Shown in pieces: positions 23,703 to 33,966 of a stretch of DNA of 38,196 bases. The translations under genes and the position numbers were made by a program. Source of the DNA: Alphaproteobacteria bacterium (GTDB taxonomy: Bacteria > Pseudomonadota > Alphaproteobacteria > UBA9655); NCBI GenBank assembly GCA_013815465.1, contig JACDGE010000015.1, positions 1-38,196 on the forward strand. The letters run 5' to 3'. How positions within the stretch are numbered: position 1 is the first letter of the stretch; every line of letters starts with the position of its first letter. The notes beneath the pieces are model-generated. The model did not search any database. It had not been told where the DNA came from and saw only the letters and a list, made by a program, of their open reading frames with translations.

Positions 23703-25334
23703 ATGAAAAATAAAAGTATACTCTTAATGGTTGTGGGAGGCATTTTTGCAGCAAATGTTGCCCTCGCCATGGAAGAAGAGAAACCTTCAATAAAAATCAC
23801 ACCTCGCCAGCGAGTTCTAAGTGAGCCAAAGGCACTAGAAAAATTATCCAGCCCTTTATCTCTAACAGACTGCGAAAAAAGGGGAGAAAGTTTTGAACAT
23901 ATGATCCCTAGAGATGAAAGAAAAACTTCAAACTCATCTCTTAACAGTCAATCATCTTCGCCCCGTGAGGAACAAAGGGGAGTCCCAGCGGAAGGAAGGT
24001 CTCCACGACAAAACAAAACCCTCTCTGAATTCCAGAAAAGAAAGGGCTTAACGGGCTCGTTAGGACAAGACGTACCTTTGACTAAGGCGGGATCAAACGA
24101 GCACACCACGGAAATGAAATCTCCGAGAAATAAATCCCCCGAGTCTCGTCGGAAGAAATCTATAGGTTTATCTCAAGAGAAGATAAAGTCGGAGAATCAA
24201 CAAACCTTGCTGGAGACGCAAAGTGAATCTACAGAGGAGATAAAATCCCCACGATCTAACCGAAACGCATCTGTGCCAATGCCAAGAAAAAGATCAACAG
24301 GGGCTAACTTGCCGCGGGGGAGATCAAAAGAGCACGTGACGGAAATAAAATCTCCACGACCTACATCCCCATTGCGCTTCAAAACAGGCCTAAACGGCTT
24401 TTTGGGCCAGGAACAAGCTTCATTTGATGAACTAGAAATATCTCGTCCTGCGGAGGGATTTGCAGGCATCTCTCAAGAGAAGATAAATTTTGAGAATCAG
24501 CCAACCGTGCTGGAGACACCAAAAGAATCAACCATGGAAGAGCCATCTCCGCAACTTAACCAAGCCTCATCTGACAAGCTAAAGAACTCTACAGAGCATC
24601 ATCAAGAGGAACTTTCCGGCTCATCTCAAGAGAAGATAAAGTCTGGTAATCGACGCATCTCAGAGGAGAAGACGCCCGTAACAGGACGGCAGGCTCTACG
24701 ACGGCCGGGAGCATTTCCAGCGGAACATTCCTTAAAATCTCCGTTTTCTCAAGCAAGCTTAATCGGAGGAGAGGCCGAGATAATTCAAGCAGACGTAATA
24801 ATTTGGTATCATTCTACAGAAATAAATAATTATTATTTTAAATATTTCCTATGTAATTTTCAAACGGAACCTTTCAACATGAGTATTTCCGTCAATCCGC
24901 TTAAAACCTTTGTTTATAACTCCTCTCTTAGGAAAAATGCTGAAGCGTACGAGCAATCTAAAATGTCCCTATCTGTATATATTAAAAGATGTATAGAATA
25001 TGATGATTTATTTTGTAGTAACGAGCATACTGAATATAAGTGGGTCGTGACCACCAAGTTTACGGCAGTGCCTTGGCTGAAGAGTTATTCCTTAAAAGAA
25101 TTCTCGCCTTCTTATGAAGAGGGTATGACTCGATATCATCACGAAATTCCCATTGAACTTAATAGCCCATTACTTAGCCAAATTAAACAGAAAGTAGAGC
25201 CTCAAGTTAGAGCGGAGAACCCGGAAACACCACGGAAAGATCTGTACAACACCACAGATGATCTTCTCCTCTCACCATCAAGTCCTATAAAGAGCTTCAC
25301 TGAACAGGAGAACTCTGAAACTCTTGCAAAATGA
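23703..25334 (+). CDS. Secreted, largely disordered repeat protein
   Basis: 543 residues. The signal peptide is MKNKSILLMVVGGIFAANVA, with cleavage after ALA. Residues about 30-350 are Ser-, Pro-, Arg- and Glu-rich and almost certainly disordered. They contain loosely repeated pieces: SQEKIKSENQQTLLET, SQEKINFENQPTVLET and SQEKIKSGNR, and EMKSPR or EIKSPR several times. Residues about 360-500 look folded (ADVIIWYHSTEINNYYFKYF, then KWVVTTKFTAVPWLKSYSL) but match no family I know. The SPR/SPRN motifs look like proline-directed kinase sites, as seen in proteins exposed to eukaryotic cytosol; this is inference. It is a candidate exported effector. It stands alone between recJ and the c-di-GMP gene. 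Confidence 0.8.
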   Translation: MKNKSILLMVVGGIFAANVALAMEEEKPSIKITPRQRVLSEPKALEKLSSPLSLTDCEKRGESFEHMIPRDERKTSNSSLNSQSSSPREEQRGVPAEGRSPRQNKTLSEFQKRKGLTGSLGQDVPLTKAGSNEHTTEMKSPRNKSPESRRKKSIGLSQEKIKSENQQTLLETQSESTEEIKSPRSNRNASVPMPRKRSTGANLPRGRSKEHVTEIKSPRPTSPLRFKTGLNGFLGQEQASFDELEISRPAEGFAGISQEKINFENQPTVLETPKESTMEEPSPQLNQASSDKLKNSTEHHQEELSGSSQEKIKSGNRRISEEKTPVTGRQALRRPGAFPAEHSLKSPFSQASLIGGEAEIIQADVIIWYHSTEINNYYFKYFLCNFQTEPFNMSISVNPLKTFVYNSSLRKNAEAYEQSKMSLSVYIKRCIEYDDLFCSNEHTEYKWVVTTKFTAVPWLKSYSLKEFSPSYEEGMTRYHHEIPIELNSPLLSQIKQKVEPQVRAENPETPRKDLYNTTDDLLLSPSSPIKSFTEQENSETLAK

Positions 25335-25439
25335 TAAGTGGCTGGCTCTTATCATGGCGAGCGAGAAGGCCGAGCAACAAGACAATTCCTATGTCACTGA
25401 TGCTCTTCGCGCTGCTATTCATCTGTTTGTTTTGACTTA

Positions 25440-27941
25440 TTATTTTTTCTGTAGAATGTTGGGAGAAATCGCAAAGGTCTTCTGAAACTCAGTCATTTTT
25501 TCGGCCGATAGGGGGCGGCTTAAATGAAAACCTTGAATCTCGTCACAGTCTTGTTTTTGTAACTGGAAGAGTTGCTCTTTTGTTTCGACCCCTTCAGCAA
25601 TAACCGTCATGTTTAAAGAGTGGCCCAAAGAGACGATTGCTTTAACGATAGAAAGATCGCCTGCTTTTGTCTCTATTTCTTTAATAAAAGACTGATCAAT
25701 TTTAAGACAATTAACAGGAAACTGGCGTAAATAATTTAAGCTTGAATATCCTGTGCCAAAATCATCAATAGATGTCTTGATGCCAAGTGTCTTGAATTGT
25801 AAAAGGAGCTCCATAAATTCCCTTGGATTTGACATGGCGAGGCTTTCTGTTAATTCTAATTCTAAATATTGAGGTTCTAACCCAGTTTCATCTAAAATTC
25901 CGTTTATGATTTGAAAAAGGTTTTTTTCTTTACACTGGCGAGAGGATAAATTAACAGAAACACAAAGGGGAGATAATCCTGCAGTTTGCCAAGCTTTATT
26001 CTGCTTGCAAGCCGTTTCAAGAACCCACTCCCCCAGGGGAATAATAAGACCTGTTTCCTCAGCTATAGAGATAAAATCCCCTGGGAGGATAACGCCGTAT
26101 TTTGGATTTTTCCATCTCACCAAAGCTTCAAAACCGACCAATGTATTGTTTTTAATATTTAATTTTGGTTGGTATTCTAAGAAAAACTCCTTTCTAACTA
26201 ATGCATGTCGTAATTCATTTTCCATTTCCATACGTTTGCTTGTGTGGGTTTGCATGTCTATTGTATAAAATCTAAAAGTATTTCTTCCTGCAGCTTTTGC
26301 TTGATACATGGCATTATCGGCAGTTTTGAGAAGTATTTCTGTATCCACTCCATTATCTGGATAAACACTAAATCCTAAACTACAAGTAATATTTACCTCC
26401 TGCCCGTCAATATTATAGGGCTGGGCTATCTCCTTTAAAGCTCTATCTAAAAATTGTGGTATAGAATCAATGTTTTCTAAGTCAGGTAGGATAAGAACAA
26501 ATTCATCTCCCCCAAGTCGGGCTAGGGTGTCAGTAGAGCGCAAAAGAAGGGTGAAACGAGCTGCAACCATTTGGAGGAGGCTATCCCCTACACCATGGCC
26601 CAAAGCATCATTAACAATTTTGAAGTTATCTAAATCTACAAAAATGACGACTGCTTTTAAATGATGGCGTTTAGCTGAAGCTATAGCCAGATTAAGCCTA
26701 TCTAAAAGAAGGACGCGATTGGGGAGCCCCGTAAGTATATCATGGGTGGCTCTAAATTTCAGTTCTTCTTCATCTACTTTTCTTTTACTAATATCATTAA
26801 AAATGATAACCGATCCAAGATGTTCTCCATCCTGTCCTTTAAGGGGTTGGCCTTCGAATACTAAAGAACGGTTTGTATTGTTTTTATCTTTTGTGATCAC
26901 TTCTGCTCCCGTGATCTCTTCACCGTTGGCTATTTGATAAAGAGGGTTTTCTCCCAGGCTAAGTTCTTCAGCACGGTCAGCCCTATAAAATGGAAATTTT
27001 TTTGCCCATTCGTCTATAGAGGCTCCTATTTTCAGGTCTGGCCCATATATGTCTGTGGCCGTACGGTTCAATAGATTTATTTTTCCTTTAGGATCAACTC
27101 CAATGACACCCCCGGTCATATTTTTTAATATTGTTTCTAAAAAGTCACTTTTACTTTTTAATTCTCTATCTGTAAAGTATTTATAAATGGAACCTGTCAG
27201 TGCAAATGCCATGATACTCAAAGAACCAACTGTAACATAAATGGCGAGGGTTATTTGCTCAATCGGAAAGGTGCTTGTCATAACGCCTATTGGGGTAAAA
27301 ATTGCAGCCGCCATTCCTGTATAATGCATCCCTGCAATTGCCAGACCCATAATGAGAGCACTTCCCAATTTTAAACGCGTACGTTTTGCAAATGTCCCGC
27401 GATCACTTTGTACTGAAAGCCAAAGTGCTGCCATGGATGCCACAATGGCAATGAGAATTGAAAGAAAAAATAATCCCGCTACATAGTGAATCTTCACTCC
27501 CTCCATTCCCGCCATACCGGTGTAATGCATAGCCGCAATGCCAGCCGCCAGAGCAATGCCACTCATTAAATAATGCTTTGGCCGAGGTTGTTGGATCATA
27601 AAAAGTAAAAAGGCAATTAAGGAAGCTACAACTGCCACAAACATAGATGCTCCCGTCCAAACTAAACTATAGGACATAGACATCGGCATAATAAAAGCAA
27701 GCATACCAACAAAGTGCATTGACCATATGCCGAGGCCCATTACAAAGGACCCGAACGCAAGCCATATGGCACGAAAAGCGGGTGTTGTTGGTTTACGAAG
27801 GTGAGCACTCATATCAAGAGCAACGTAAGATGCAATTGAGGCGATGACATAAGATAAGAAGACCAATAAAAGGTTATACGTTCCTCCCATTGCATCCGTA
27901 GGTAGGGGGCCAGTAACAAAGAAGTGACTGTACCAGCTCAT
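25440..27941 (-). CDS. MHYT-PAS-GGDEF-EAL membrane c-di-GMP signalling protein
   Basis: 833 residues. Seven membrane helices (about 20-255) make an MHYT sensor with three motifs: MHFVG (75-79), MHYTG (138-142) and MHYTG (205-209). Their His and Met residues are proposed to bind copper and sense O2, CO or NO. A PAS domain follows (about 265-385), then a GGDEF domain with intact GGDEF (477-481) and the RxxD inhibitory site (RSTD, 468-471). The EAL domain has EAL at 605-607 plus DDFGTGYSS and AEGVET. Both diguanylate cyclase and phosphodiesterase sites look complete, so the direction of activity cannot be told. AAGGAA precedes the ATG. It is the only c-di-GMP enzyme in the window. Confidence 0.95.
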   Translation of the reverse strand: MSWYSHFFVTGPLPTDAMGGTYNLLLVFLSYVIASIASYVALDMSAHLRKPTTPAFRAIWLAFGSFVMGLGIWSMHFVGMLAFIMPMSMSYSLVWTGASMFVAVVASLIAFLLFMIQQPRPKHYLMSGIALAAGIAAMHYTGMAGMEGVKIHYVAGLFFLSILIAIVASMAALWLSVQSDRGTFAKRTRLKLGSALIMGLAIAGMHYTGMAAAIFTPIGVMTSTFPIEQITLAIYVTVGSLSIMAFALTGSIYKYFTDRELKSKSDFLETILKNMTGGVIGVDPKGKINLLNRTATDIYGPDLKIGASIDEWAKKFPFYRADRAEELSLGENPLYQIANGEEITGAEVITKDKNNTNRSLVFEGQPLKGQDGEHLGSVIIFNDISKRKVDEEELKFRATHDILTGLPNRVLLLDRLNLAIASAKRHHLKAVVIFVDLDNFKIVNDALGHGVGDSLLQMVAARFTLLLRSTDTLARLGGDEFVLILPDLENIDSIPQFLDRALKEIAQPYNIDGQEVNITCSLGFSVYPDNGVDTEILLKTADNAMYQAKAAGRNTFRFYTIDMQTHTSKRMEMENELRHALVRKEFFLEYQPKLNIKNNTLVGFEALVRWKNPKYGVILPGDFISIAEETGLIIPLGEWVLETACKQNKAWQTAGLSPLCVSVNLSSRQCKEKNLFQIINGILDETGLEPQYLELELTESLAMSNPREFMELLLQFKTLGIKTSIDDFGTGYSSLNYLRQFPVNCLKIDQSFIKEIETKAGDLSIVKAIVSLGHSLNMTVIAEGVETKEQLFQLQKQDCDEIQGFHLSRPLSAEKMTEFQKTFAISPNILQKK

Positions 27942-28208
27942 ATATATTCCTTAATTACGTTTTGTTTCCTTCGATGTTAATAATAAAGAAAATTAATTAA
28001 CAATTCATAAATATATTGGCCCGTGGGGTTGGATGTTGAGCCTACAGCCTCAAAAAAGATTTATTTTAAAGCCGGTTGTAAAAAAAGCTTGCAAAATGTG
28101 CCTTAATGGTTAATTATAGAGATAGAGGAATTACACCCTTTTGGAGTAAGCTCCGATTCGTCCTAAGTCAGGACAAAAATTATATTACATCAACATAGAA
28201 GATATTGA

Positions 28209-28595
28209 ATGAAACAAGCTGGTTATACCAAGCGACCCTATGCCCGTTCTCCTGAACGATCAAGGCAGGCGCACACAAAGCCATCAAATGGCCCATCATC
28301 GAATGACACCAAAATGCGAGGGAATCCTCAGCAATGCGTGGAAAAATACCTCACTCTTGCACGAGACGCCACATCTTTAGGTGATCCCGTTTCAGCAGAA
28401 AACTACTATCAGTATGCAGACCATTATTATCGGCTCGTGGCAGCCAGCCGACCTCCTCGCCCTCCCTATCCTGGAAAAAGAATAGAGGAAAGCGGGAGTG
28501 AGAGTGAGAGTGAAAATAAGAGTCAGAGTCAGACGGAACTCGTTCCGAATAAGCCTGTTCATGTCCCTACACAAAGTGAAAATTGGCTGGAGTAG
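28209..28595 (+). CDS. DUF4167-domain protein
   Basis: 128 residues. Residues about 37-75 match DUF4167, a domain of alphaproteobacterial proteins: RGNPQQCVEKYLTLARDATS, then LGDPVSAENYYQYADHYYRL. The domain is helical and of unknown function. The flanks are basic at the start (KRPYARSPERSR) and Ser/Glu-rich later (SGSESESENKSQSQTE), and look disordered. It is shorter than most relatives. The ribosome site is weak. It lies between the c-di-GMP gene (divergent) and clpB (same strand). Confidence 0.82.
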   Translation: MKQAGYTKRPYARSPERSRQAHTKPSNGPSSNDTKMRGNPQQCVEKYLTLARDATSLGDPVSAENYYQYADHYYRLVAASRPPRPPYPGKRIEESGSESESENKSQSQTELVPNKPVHVPTQSENWLE

Positions 28596-28901
28596 GGTTT
28601 GTAGAGAGGGTAGGGCTCTCTCCTTCGTAAAAGTTATAGGGCCGATCAGCATTTTAGCTCCCGGATCAAGTGCGGGAGGATAAAGTAAAAAGCTTAGGAT
28701 TATATACTTAGATTAGCTCCTGGTGGGAAAGTTCGCCATTTTTGTAAATTAAAATGGCGTCCAAGAGCTTCTTTTTTGAAGAATTTTAGAGAAGGTCCTC
28801 TCTTATATTTGTATCATGAGTCTAATCCATTTCAAATCCTCCAAAATTTCTTGTATTTCGAATATGTTTCTTGCATACTTATTATAAGGTAGGAGAATGG
28901 A
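28596..28901 (+). promoter_or_regulatory. 306-base clpB leader region with two hairpins
   Basis: No gene is seen. CTCCCG-N9-CGGGAG (about 28659-28679) looks like a repeat-type palindrome. CGCCATTTT-N8-AAAATGGCG (28734-28759) is a perfect 9-bp stem and could be a terminator for the upstream gene or a leader structure. The 50 bases before the ATG are AT-rich (TTCTTGCATACTTATTATAAGG), but I cannot assign a clear sigma32-type or sigma70-type promoter. Confidence 0.4.
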
Positions 28902-31475
28902 ATGAACTTTGACATATACACAGAAAGATCTCGAGGGTTTATTCAATCCGCTCAAACTGTTGCGCAAAGGGAAGGGCATCAACGTATTCTCCCCATCCAT
29001 CTGCTTAAGGTATTACTAGACGATGAGGAAGGTCTGTGCGCCAGTTTGATTCGTACCGCAGGGGGTGTGCCCGAAAGAGCATTGGACCTCACAATGGAAG
29101 AACTCAACCGTCTCCCTAAAATTGGCGGCAGTGGTGCAGGGCAAGTCTTCCTCTCTCCTGAAATCAGTCAAGTTTTTGAGACCGCAGAGAAAGAAGCAAA
29201 GAAATCGGGTGACAGTTTCGTCACAGTTGAGTTTTTGTTATTAGCCTTGGCTGAATCAAAAGACACAGACGCAGGAAAAGTGCTTGCAGCCTCTTGGGTG
29301 ACACCAGAAAATCTTAAACAAGCTATCGAAGGAATGCGCAAAGGCCGGCCGGCCGATTCAGCAACTGCAGAATCACACTATGATGCCCTTAAGAAGTATG
29401 CCACCGATTTGACGGAGCTTGCTAAAAAAGGAAAGCTGGATCCGGTCATTGGCCGAGATGAAGAAATTAGGCGTACCATCCAGGTGCTTTCCCGACGCAC
29501 AAAAAATAATCCAGTTCTTATTGGTGAGCCAGGGGTGGGAAAGACAGCGATTGTAGAAGGTCTTGCCCATCGTATCGTTAAGGGTGACGTCCCTGAAACC
29601 CTCCGAAATATTCGTTTGATGTCTCTGGATATGGGGGCTTTGATTGCAGGGGCCAAATATCGAGGTGAGTTTGAAGAACGCCTCAAGGCGGTTCTTTCTG
29701 AAATTACCAGTGGGGCAGGAGACATCGTCCTCTTTATTGATGAGCTGCACACGCTGGTGGGAGCGGGGAAGGCAGAAGGGGCTATGGATGCCTCCAACAT
29801 GCTTAAACCGGCTCTAGCGCGTGGAGATTTGCATTGTGTGGGGGCGACCACACTTGATGAGTACCGCAAGCATATTGAAAAGGATGCGGCTCTTGCCAGA
29901 CGATTCCAACCCGTCTTTGTGGGCGAGCCTACGGTTGAAGATACAATTTCAATCTTGCGAGGCCTCAAGGAAAAATATGAACTCCATCATGGGATTCGCA
30001 TTACGGATGGCGCCATTGTGGCGGCTGCAACCCTTGCCAATCGCTATATCACCGACCGTTTTTTGCCGGATAAGGCCATCGATCTTGTGGATGAGGCTGC
30101 GAGTAAACTACGCATAGAGGTTGATTCTAAGCCTGAAGCGATCGATGAGCTAGATCGACGCATTATGCAGCTTAAAATTGAGCGAGAAGCCTTAAAAAAA
30201 GAAAAGGATACGGCGTCAAAAGAGCGCTTGGTTAAGCTTGAGAAAGAGCTGGCTGATCTTGAGTCCCAGTCCAATGTCTTAACGGCCTCCTGGACGGCTG
30301 AAAAAGAAAAGCTTGCTGGTTCTCACAAAATCAAAGAAAGTTTAGATCAAGCCCGCAGTGAACTTGAAGTCGCTCAACGGGAGGGAAATCTTACGAGAGC
30401 GGGCGAACTTATGTATAGCGTTATTCCCAATCTTGAGAAAAAGCTCAAAGACGCGGAAGGTGCCTCCCATGACACGATCATACGGGAAGAAGTGACGGCC
30501 GACGATATTGCTGCCATTGTTTCTCGCTGGACGGGCATCCCTGTAGATAGAATGATGGAGGGCGAGCGCGAAAAGCTTCTGCATATGGAAGCGAGTCTTC
30601 AAAATCGTGTGATCGGTCAAACTGAAGCGATTACGGCCATTAGCCAAGCGGTGCGCCGTGCGCGTGCTGGCCTGCAAGATGCCAACCGGCCTATTGGATC
30701 CTTCTTGTTTCTAGGCCCCACGGGTGTGGGTAAAACCGAGCTGTGCAAAGCCCTTGCAGCCTTCCTCTTTGATGATGATACGGCCATGACCCGCATGGAT
30801 ATGTCCGAATTTATGGAAAAGCATTCTGTCTCACGCCTGATTGGAGCCCCTCCTGGTTATGTGGGCTATGAGGAGGGCGGCTCTTTAACAGAATCCGTTC
30901 GTCGCAGACCCTATCAAGTCATTTTATTTGATGAAGTGGAAAAGGCTCATCCGGATGTCTTTAACATCCTGTTGCAAGTCCTGGATGATGGTCGCTTAAC
31001 CGACGGTCAGGGACGAACAGTTGATTTTCGAAATACGCTGATCATTATGACGTCCAATTTGGGCAGCTCCCTTTTGGCGGAGCACTCGGGCGAGATTACT
31101 GAAAAAATCCGCAAGCAAGTGATGGATATTGTGCGTAGTGCTTTTCGCCCTGAGTTTCTGAACCGCATTGACGAGATTCTGCTCTTCCGTCGCCTGTCTC
31201 GTGAGGATATGAATGGCATTGTGAAGATTCAGCTTGGGCGTCTCACCCACCTTTTGAAAGACCGAAAAATAACCCTCGATGTGGACGAGGCGGCTCTTCA
31301 TTCGCTTGGGGATCAAGGTTATGATCCAGCCTATGGCGCCCGTCCTTTAAAACGAGTTATCCAACGTGAACTCCAAAATCCTCTCTCTGTCTTGATTTTA
31401 GAGGGCAAGCTGCATGATGGAGAAACGGTGCATATAACGGCCGATAAAAAGAGGTTGGTAATTGGAAGAGCGTGA
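28902..31475 (+). CDS. clpB: ATP-dependent chaperone ClpB
   Basis: 857 residues, the full ClpB length. It pulls apart protein aggregates together with DnaK after stress. The double Clp N domain spans about 1-145. AAA+ module 1 has Walker A GEPGVGKT (about 207) and Walker [11 protein letters not shown]. The coiled-coil middle domain (about 405-525) distinguishes ClpB from ClpA and ClpC. AAA+ module 2 has GPTGVGKT (about 604) and [14 protein letters not shown], and the D2-small domain ends in [10 protein letters not shown]. The pore loops are [12 protein letters not shown] and [22 protein letters not shown] precedes the ATG. No truncation is seen. Confidence 0.97.
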   Translation: MNFDIYTERSRGFIQSAQTVAQREGHQRILPIHLLKVLLDDEEGLCASLIRTAGGVPERALDLTMEELNRLPKIGGSGAGQVFLSPEISQVFETAEKEAKKSGDSFVTVEFLLLALAESKDTDAGKVLAASWVTPENLKQAIEGMRKGRPADSATAESHYDALKKYATDLTELAKKGKLDPVIGRDEEIRRTIQVLSRRTKNNPVLIGEPGVGKTAIVEGLAHRIVKGDVPETLRNIRLMSLDMGALIAGAKYRGEFEERLKAVLSEITSGAGDIVLFIDELHTLVGAGKAEGAMDASNMLKPALARGDLHCVGATTLDEYRKHIEKDAALARRFQPVFVGEPTVEDTISILRGLKEKYELHHGIRITDGAIVAAATLANRYITDRFLPDKAIDLVDEAASKLRIEVDSKPEAIDELDRRIMQLKIEREALKKEKDTASKERLVKLEKELADLESQSNVLTASWTAEKEKLAGSHKIKESLDQARSELEVAQREGNLTRAGELMYSVIPNLEKKLKDAEGASHDTIIREEVTADDIAAIVSRWTGIPVDRMMEGEREKLLHMEASLQNRVIGQTEAITAISQAVRRARAGLQDANRPIGSFLFLGPTGVGKTELCKALAAFLFDDDTAMTRMDMSEFMEKHSVSRLIGAPPGYVGYEEGGSLTESVRRRPYQVILFDEVEKAHPDVFNILLQVLDDGRLTDGQGRTVDFRNTLIIMTSNLGSSLLAEHSGEITEKIRKQVMDIVRSAFRPEFLNRIDEILLFRRLSREDMNGIVKIQLGRLTHLLKDRKITLDVDEAALHSLGDQGYDPAYGARPLKRVIQRELQNPLSVLILEGKLHDGETVHITADKKRLVIGRA

Positions 31476-31699
31476 GGGGGTCAGTTTTTAAAAAGCGTTA
31501 AGAGTACGAAAATAGTTTAGAAGTTTAGTCCCATAGATGAAACGCTTTTCAGATCTATTAGGATATGAGATAAACATAGCTTGCCCCCCTTTAAGGCGAT
31601 GATGATACCACGGGGTCGATTTTTATACCCTACGCAATCAATGAATTATGGAGGAAATGGTTGAGGCTGGGCCACACAGCTTATAATTCTGAGCCCTGC

Positions 31700-32890
31700 T
31701 CACTCCCCCAACAACTCCTTATATACATCGATTGTTTTAGAAGACATCTGCTCTTTTGAAAAAGAGGATTTAACCCGCTCACGCCCCCTCTCTCCCATAA
31801 CCTCAAGGCGCTCTTGAGGAAGTTGCAGGACGCTATTTAAGGCATCTGCGAGAGCCCCAGGGTCACCAGGGGGCACAAGCCAACCTGTTACTCTCGAATC
31901 TATCACTTCAGAAGAAGCACCATAATCCGAGGCTATAATGGGTTTTTTCATCGCTTGGGCCTCAGCCAAGATGCGTCCAAAGCCTTCTGGCACGAGCGAA
32001 GGACAGACGATAGCATCAGCCAATAGATAAGCGGCGGGCAAATCAGGGCAGGGGGGAAACCACCTGACGCGGCCTTCCAAATCTAAAGCCGAGGCTTCCT
32101 GCAACAGCTGATCTCGGTAGTTTTCATGCTTTAAAGCTGATCCTACAAAAATAGCCATGACATTTGTTTGTTCCATCAGCGAGAGGGCCTGGATGAGGAC
32201 ACTGTGCCCCTTTGACCGGCTCAAGCGTCCGGGGAGCAAGATAAGGCGCATGTGGGGTGGAATCCCCCAGCTTTCCTTTAAATGATCTAAGCGCGCTTGA
32301 GAAATGGTTAAAGGGTCAAAATAATGCAAATCAATCCCCCTCTGAATCAAACGGACCTTTGAAGGGTCAAACCAAGAATAAGTTTGATATTGCTTGAGGA
32401 TATGATCTCGAATAAAGCTAGAAATAGCAATAACCCGGTCGCCCCTTGCCATGACGGAATTGTAAAAGGTCTTGAAAACGGTTTTTGAGCTATAAGCTGC
32501 GTGATAGGTGGTGATAAAAGGAATCCCCACTGCGTGCGTTGCTTTATAGGCACTCCAGGCAGGAGCACGAGAGCGGGTATGCAGAAGGGATACATTCTCC
32601 TGATGAATAAGCTTTTTTAAAAGCTTTGTATTTTTTGCCATTCGAAAGGGATTTTTTGTATCTAAGGGTAAGTTTATAAATTCAATTTGGGAGGGGATCC
32701 CAGAGAGCATATCTTCCCGGCCTTCCATATTCGCCGCAATCAACGAACGGCCCCCCGCCAACACAATGGCTTTGGCCATTTCGATGGTTTCAATCTCAAC
32801 GCCGCCACTCCCCAATGCAGGAATAACTTGCAAGATTGTGGGGTTCGTTTTAAATGAGCTATGTGGAAACTCATTTGAAAAGGTTGACAA
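31700..32890 (-). CDS. Glycosyltransferase family 4 (GT-B)
   Basis: 396 residues from a TTG start at 32890, supported by AAGGAGGG about 8 nt upstream. No ATG or GTG lies in frame before the conserved core. It is a GT-B-fold protein. The N-terminal domain begins TILQVIPALGSGGVEIETIE with the glycine-rich acceptor loop. The C-terminal domain has LLPGRLSRSKGHSVLIQAL, then PSLVPEGFGRILAEAQAMKK (the EGFGxxxAEAxA nucleotide-sugar motif with the E-x7-E pair). It transfers a sugar, probably to lipopolysaccharide or another surface glycan. Sugar and acceptor are unknown. Its start codon shares one base with that of the divergent hydrolase. Confidence 0.9.
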   Translation of the reverse strand: MSTFSNEFPHSSFKTNPTILQVIPALGSGGVEIETIEMAKAIVLAGGRSLIAANMEGREDMLSGIPSQIEFINLPLDTKNPFRMAKNTKLLKKLIHQENVSLLHTRSRAPAWSAYKATHAVGIPFITTYHAAYSSKTVFKTFYNSVMARGDRVIAISSFIRDHILKQYQTYSWFDPSKVRLIQRGIDLHYFDPLTISQARLDHLKESWGIPPHMRLILLPGRLSRSKGHSVLIQALSLMEQTNVMAIFVGSALKHENYRDQLLQEASALDLEGRVRWFPPCPDLPAAYLLADAIVCPSLVPEGFGRILAEAQAMKKPIIASDYGASSEVIDSRVTGWLVPPGDPGALADALNSVLQLPQERLEVMGERGRERVKSSFSKEQMSSKTIDVYKELLGE

Positions 32891-33678
32891 TGAATAACCC
32901 TCCTTTAGCTCTTTTACCTGAACCCCTTAAACTCAAAAGGGATGGTAAAAACTTTATAGAGTATAATCGCTTGGACCAAAAGAATAAAAACCTGCCTGAA
33001 GTGCTTTTCTTGAGTGGATTTAAATCAGATATGATGGGCACAAAGGCAACTTATCTGGAAAATCTTTGCCAAGATCGGGGTCAAACCTACACCCGATTTG
33101 ACTATTTTGGTCATGGCCTATCTTCGGGAGAATTTACGGAAGGCACGATAGGTCTTTGGCTTTCCGATACACTGGCGATGATTGATGAGGTGACGTGCGG
33201 CCCCTTAATCCTTGTGGGATCGAGCATGGGAGGGTGGTTAATGATTCTTGCGGCCCTTGCTCGCCCAGATCGCATCTGTGGCCTTATTGGGATAGCGGCA
33301 GCCCCTGATTTTACAGAAGAGCTGATTTGGGCCGGTTTCACCGAGACTCAGCGCCTTGATTTTTTAAGGCAGGGGATTATCCAGACCCCCTCTCAATACG
33401 AGCATGAAGGCTTTCCCATTACGCTCCAACTCGTTGAAGAGGGGCGAGGCCATTTGGTTCTTCGAAAGGCTCTGCCTATTCAGTGTCCGGTCCATTTGAT
33501 CCATGGGGATAACGATCAAGATGTACCCTTTGAGCTTTCTCAGCGGCTTGCCAAAAACGTAAAAAGTCCCGCTGTGACCCTGACGTTAATTAAAGGGGGA
33601 GATCACCGTTTGAATACGCCTCTGGCTCTCGGGCGGTTGGCTTCGATCTTGGATGAGGTGAGTGAGGGTGAACGATAG
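32890..33678 (+). CDS. Alpha/beta hydrolase, ABHD10-like
   Basis: 262 residues from the ATG at 32890 (AAAAGG, 6 nt upstream). A longer frame from 32854 would extend into the glycosyltransferase gene and is less likely. The alpha/beta-hydrolase core is LFLSGFKSDMMGTKATYLEN, RFDYFGHGLSSGEF and ILVGSSMGGWLM, with nucleophile Ser112. The probable acid is Asp207 or Asp211 (HGDNDQDVP), and the base is His239 (GGDHRL). The sequence, especially SDMxGTKA and VGSSMGGWLM, resembles ABHD10-type thioesterase/esterases, which are also common in alphaproteobacteria. No signal peptide is present, so it is cytosolic. The substrate is unknown. Confidence 0.88.
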   Translation: MNNPPLALLPEPLKLKRDGKNFIEYNRLDQKNKNLPEVLFLSGFKSDMMGTKATYLENLCQDRGQTYTRFDYFGHGLSSGEFTEGTIGLWLSDTLAMIDEVTCGPLILVGSSMGGWLMILAALARPDRICGLIGIAAAPDFTEELIWAGFTETQRLDFLRQGIIQTPSQYEHEGFPITLQLVEEGRGHLVLRKALPIQCPVHLIHGDNDQDVPFELSQRLAKNVKSPAVTLTLIKGGDHRLNTPLALGRLASILDEVSEGER

Positions 33679-33702
33679 TTATATTCATAAACTTTTTGGT
33701 AT

Positions 33703-33761
33703 TCCCTTTCCGTTCTTGCCTTCGACTTCGGGCTAACGCCTCTACGCTCAGGACGAACGGT
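33703..33761. repeat. Palindromic repeat related to 12643-12773
   Basis: CCCTTTCCGTTC and GGACGAACGG are inverted ends around CTTCGACTTCGGGC. This is a shorter relative of the element at 12643-12773, placed 3' of the hydrolase gene, where it may also end transcription. Confidence 0.5.
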
Positions 33762-33863
33762 GTTTTAAAGACCTCAGTTTGGAGTGCAAAACATTGATTG
33801 ACAGAAGAGGGGAGGGGCGTTAGAAATTCAGTAGACTTTTACCTAAAGGATTTCAAGAATTCG

Positions 33864-33958
33864 GGTAGGCGCCGAGCGGCGAGCCCGAGGAGCGTATTCT
33901 TATACGTGACAGCGGACGAGACCCGACGGGAAACGCCGCCGAAAGTTGAAAGGCGAAG
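33864..33958 (+). other. GC-rich, foldable stretch upstream of tRNA-Ser (possible RNA)
   Basis: The stretch is GC-rich against an AT-rich background. It contains the hairpin CGTAT-TCTT-ATACG (about 33893-33906), closable by GGCG and CGCC outer arms and by GCGGCG with CGCCGC. I recognise no RNA family and no protein. It could be a leader of the tRNA transcript, a small RNA or a decayed repeat. Confidence 0.25.
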
Positions 33959-33966
33959 GGTAAAGT

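Noticed and set aside
28600-28901. Heat-shock (sigma32-type) promoter for clpB
   Set aside because: I looked for CTTG...CCCAT-like boxes and found no convincing pair at a proper distance.
29373-29968. 196-codon frame antisense to clpB
   Set aside because: It mirrors the clpB codon pattern, is Ser/Arg-rich, has no start signals and lies inside a conserved gene.
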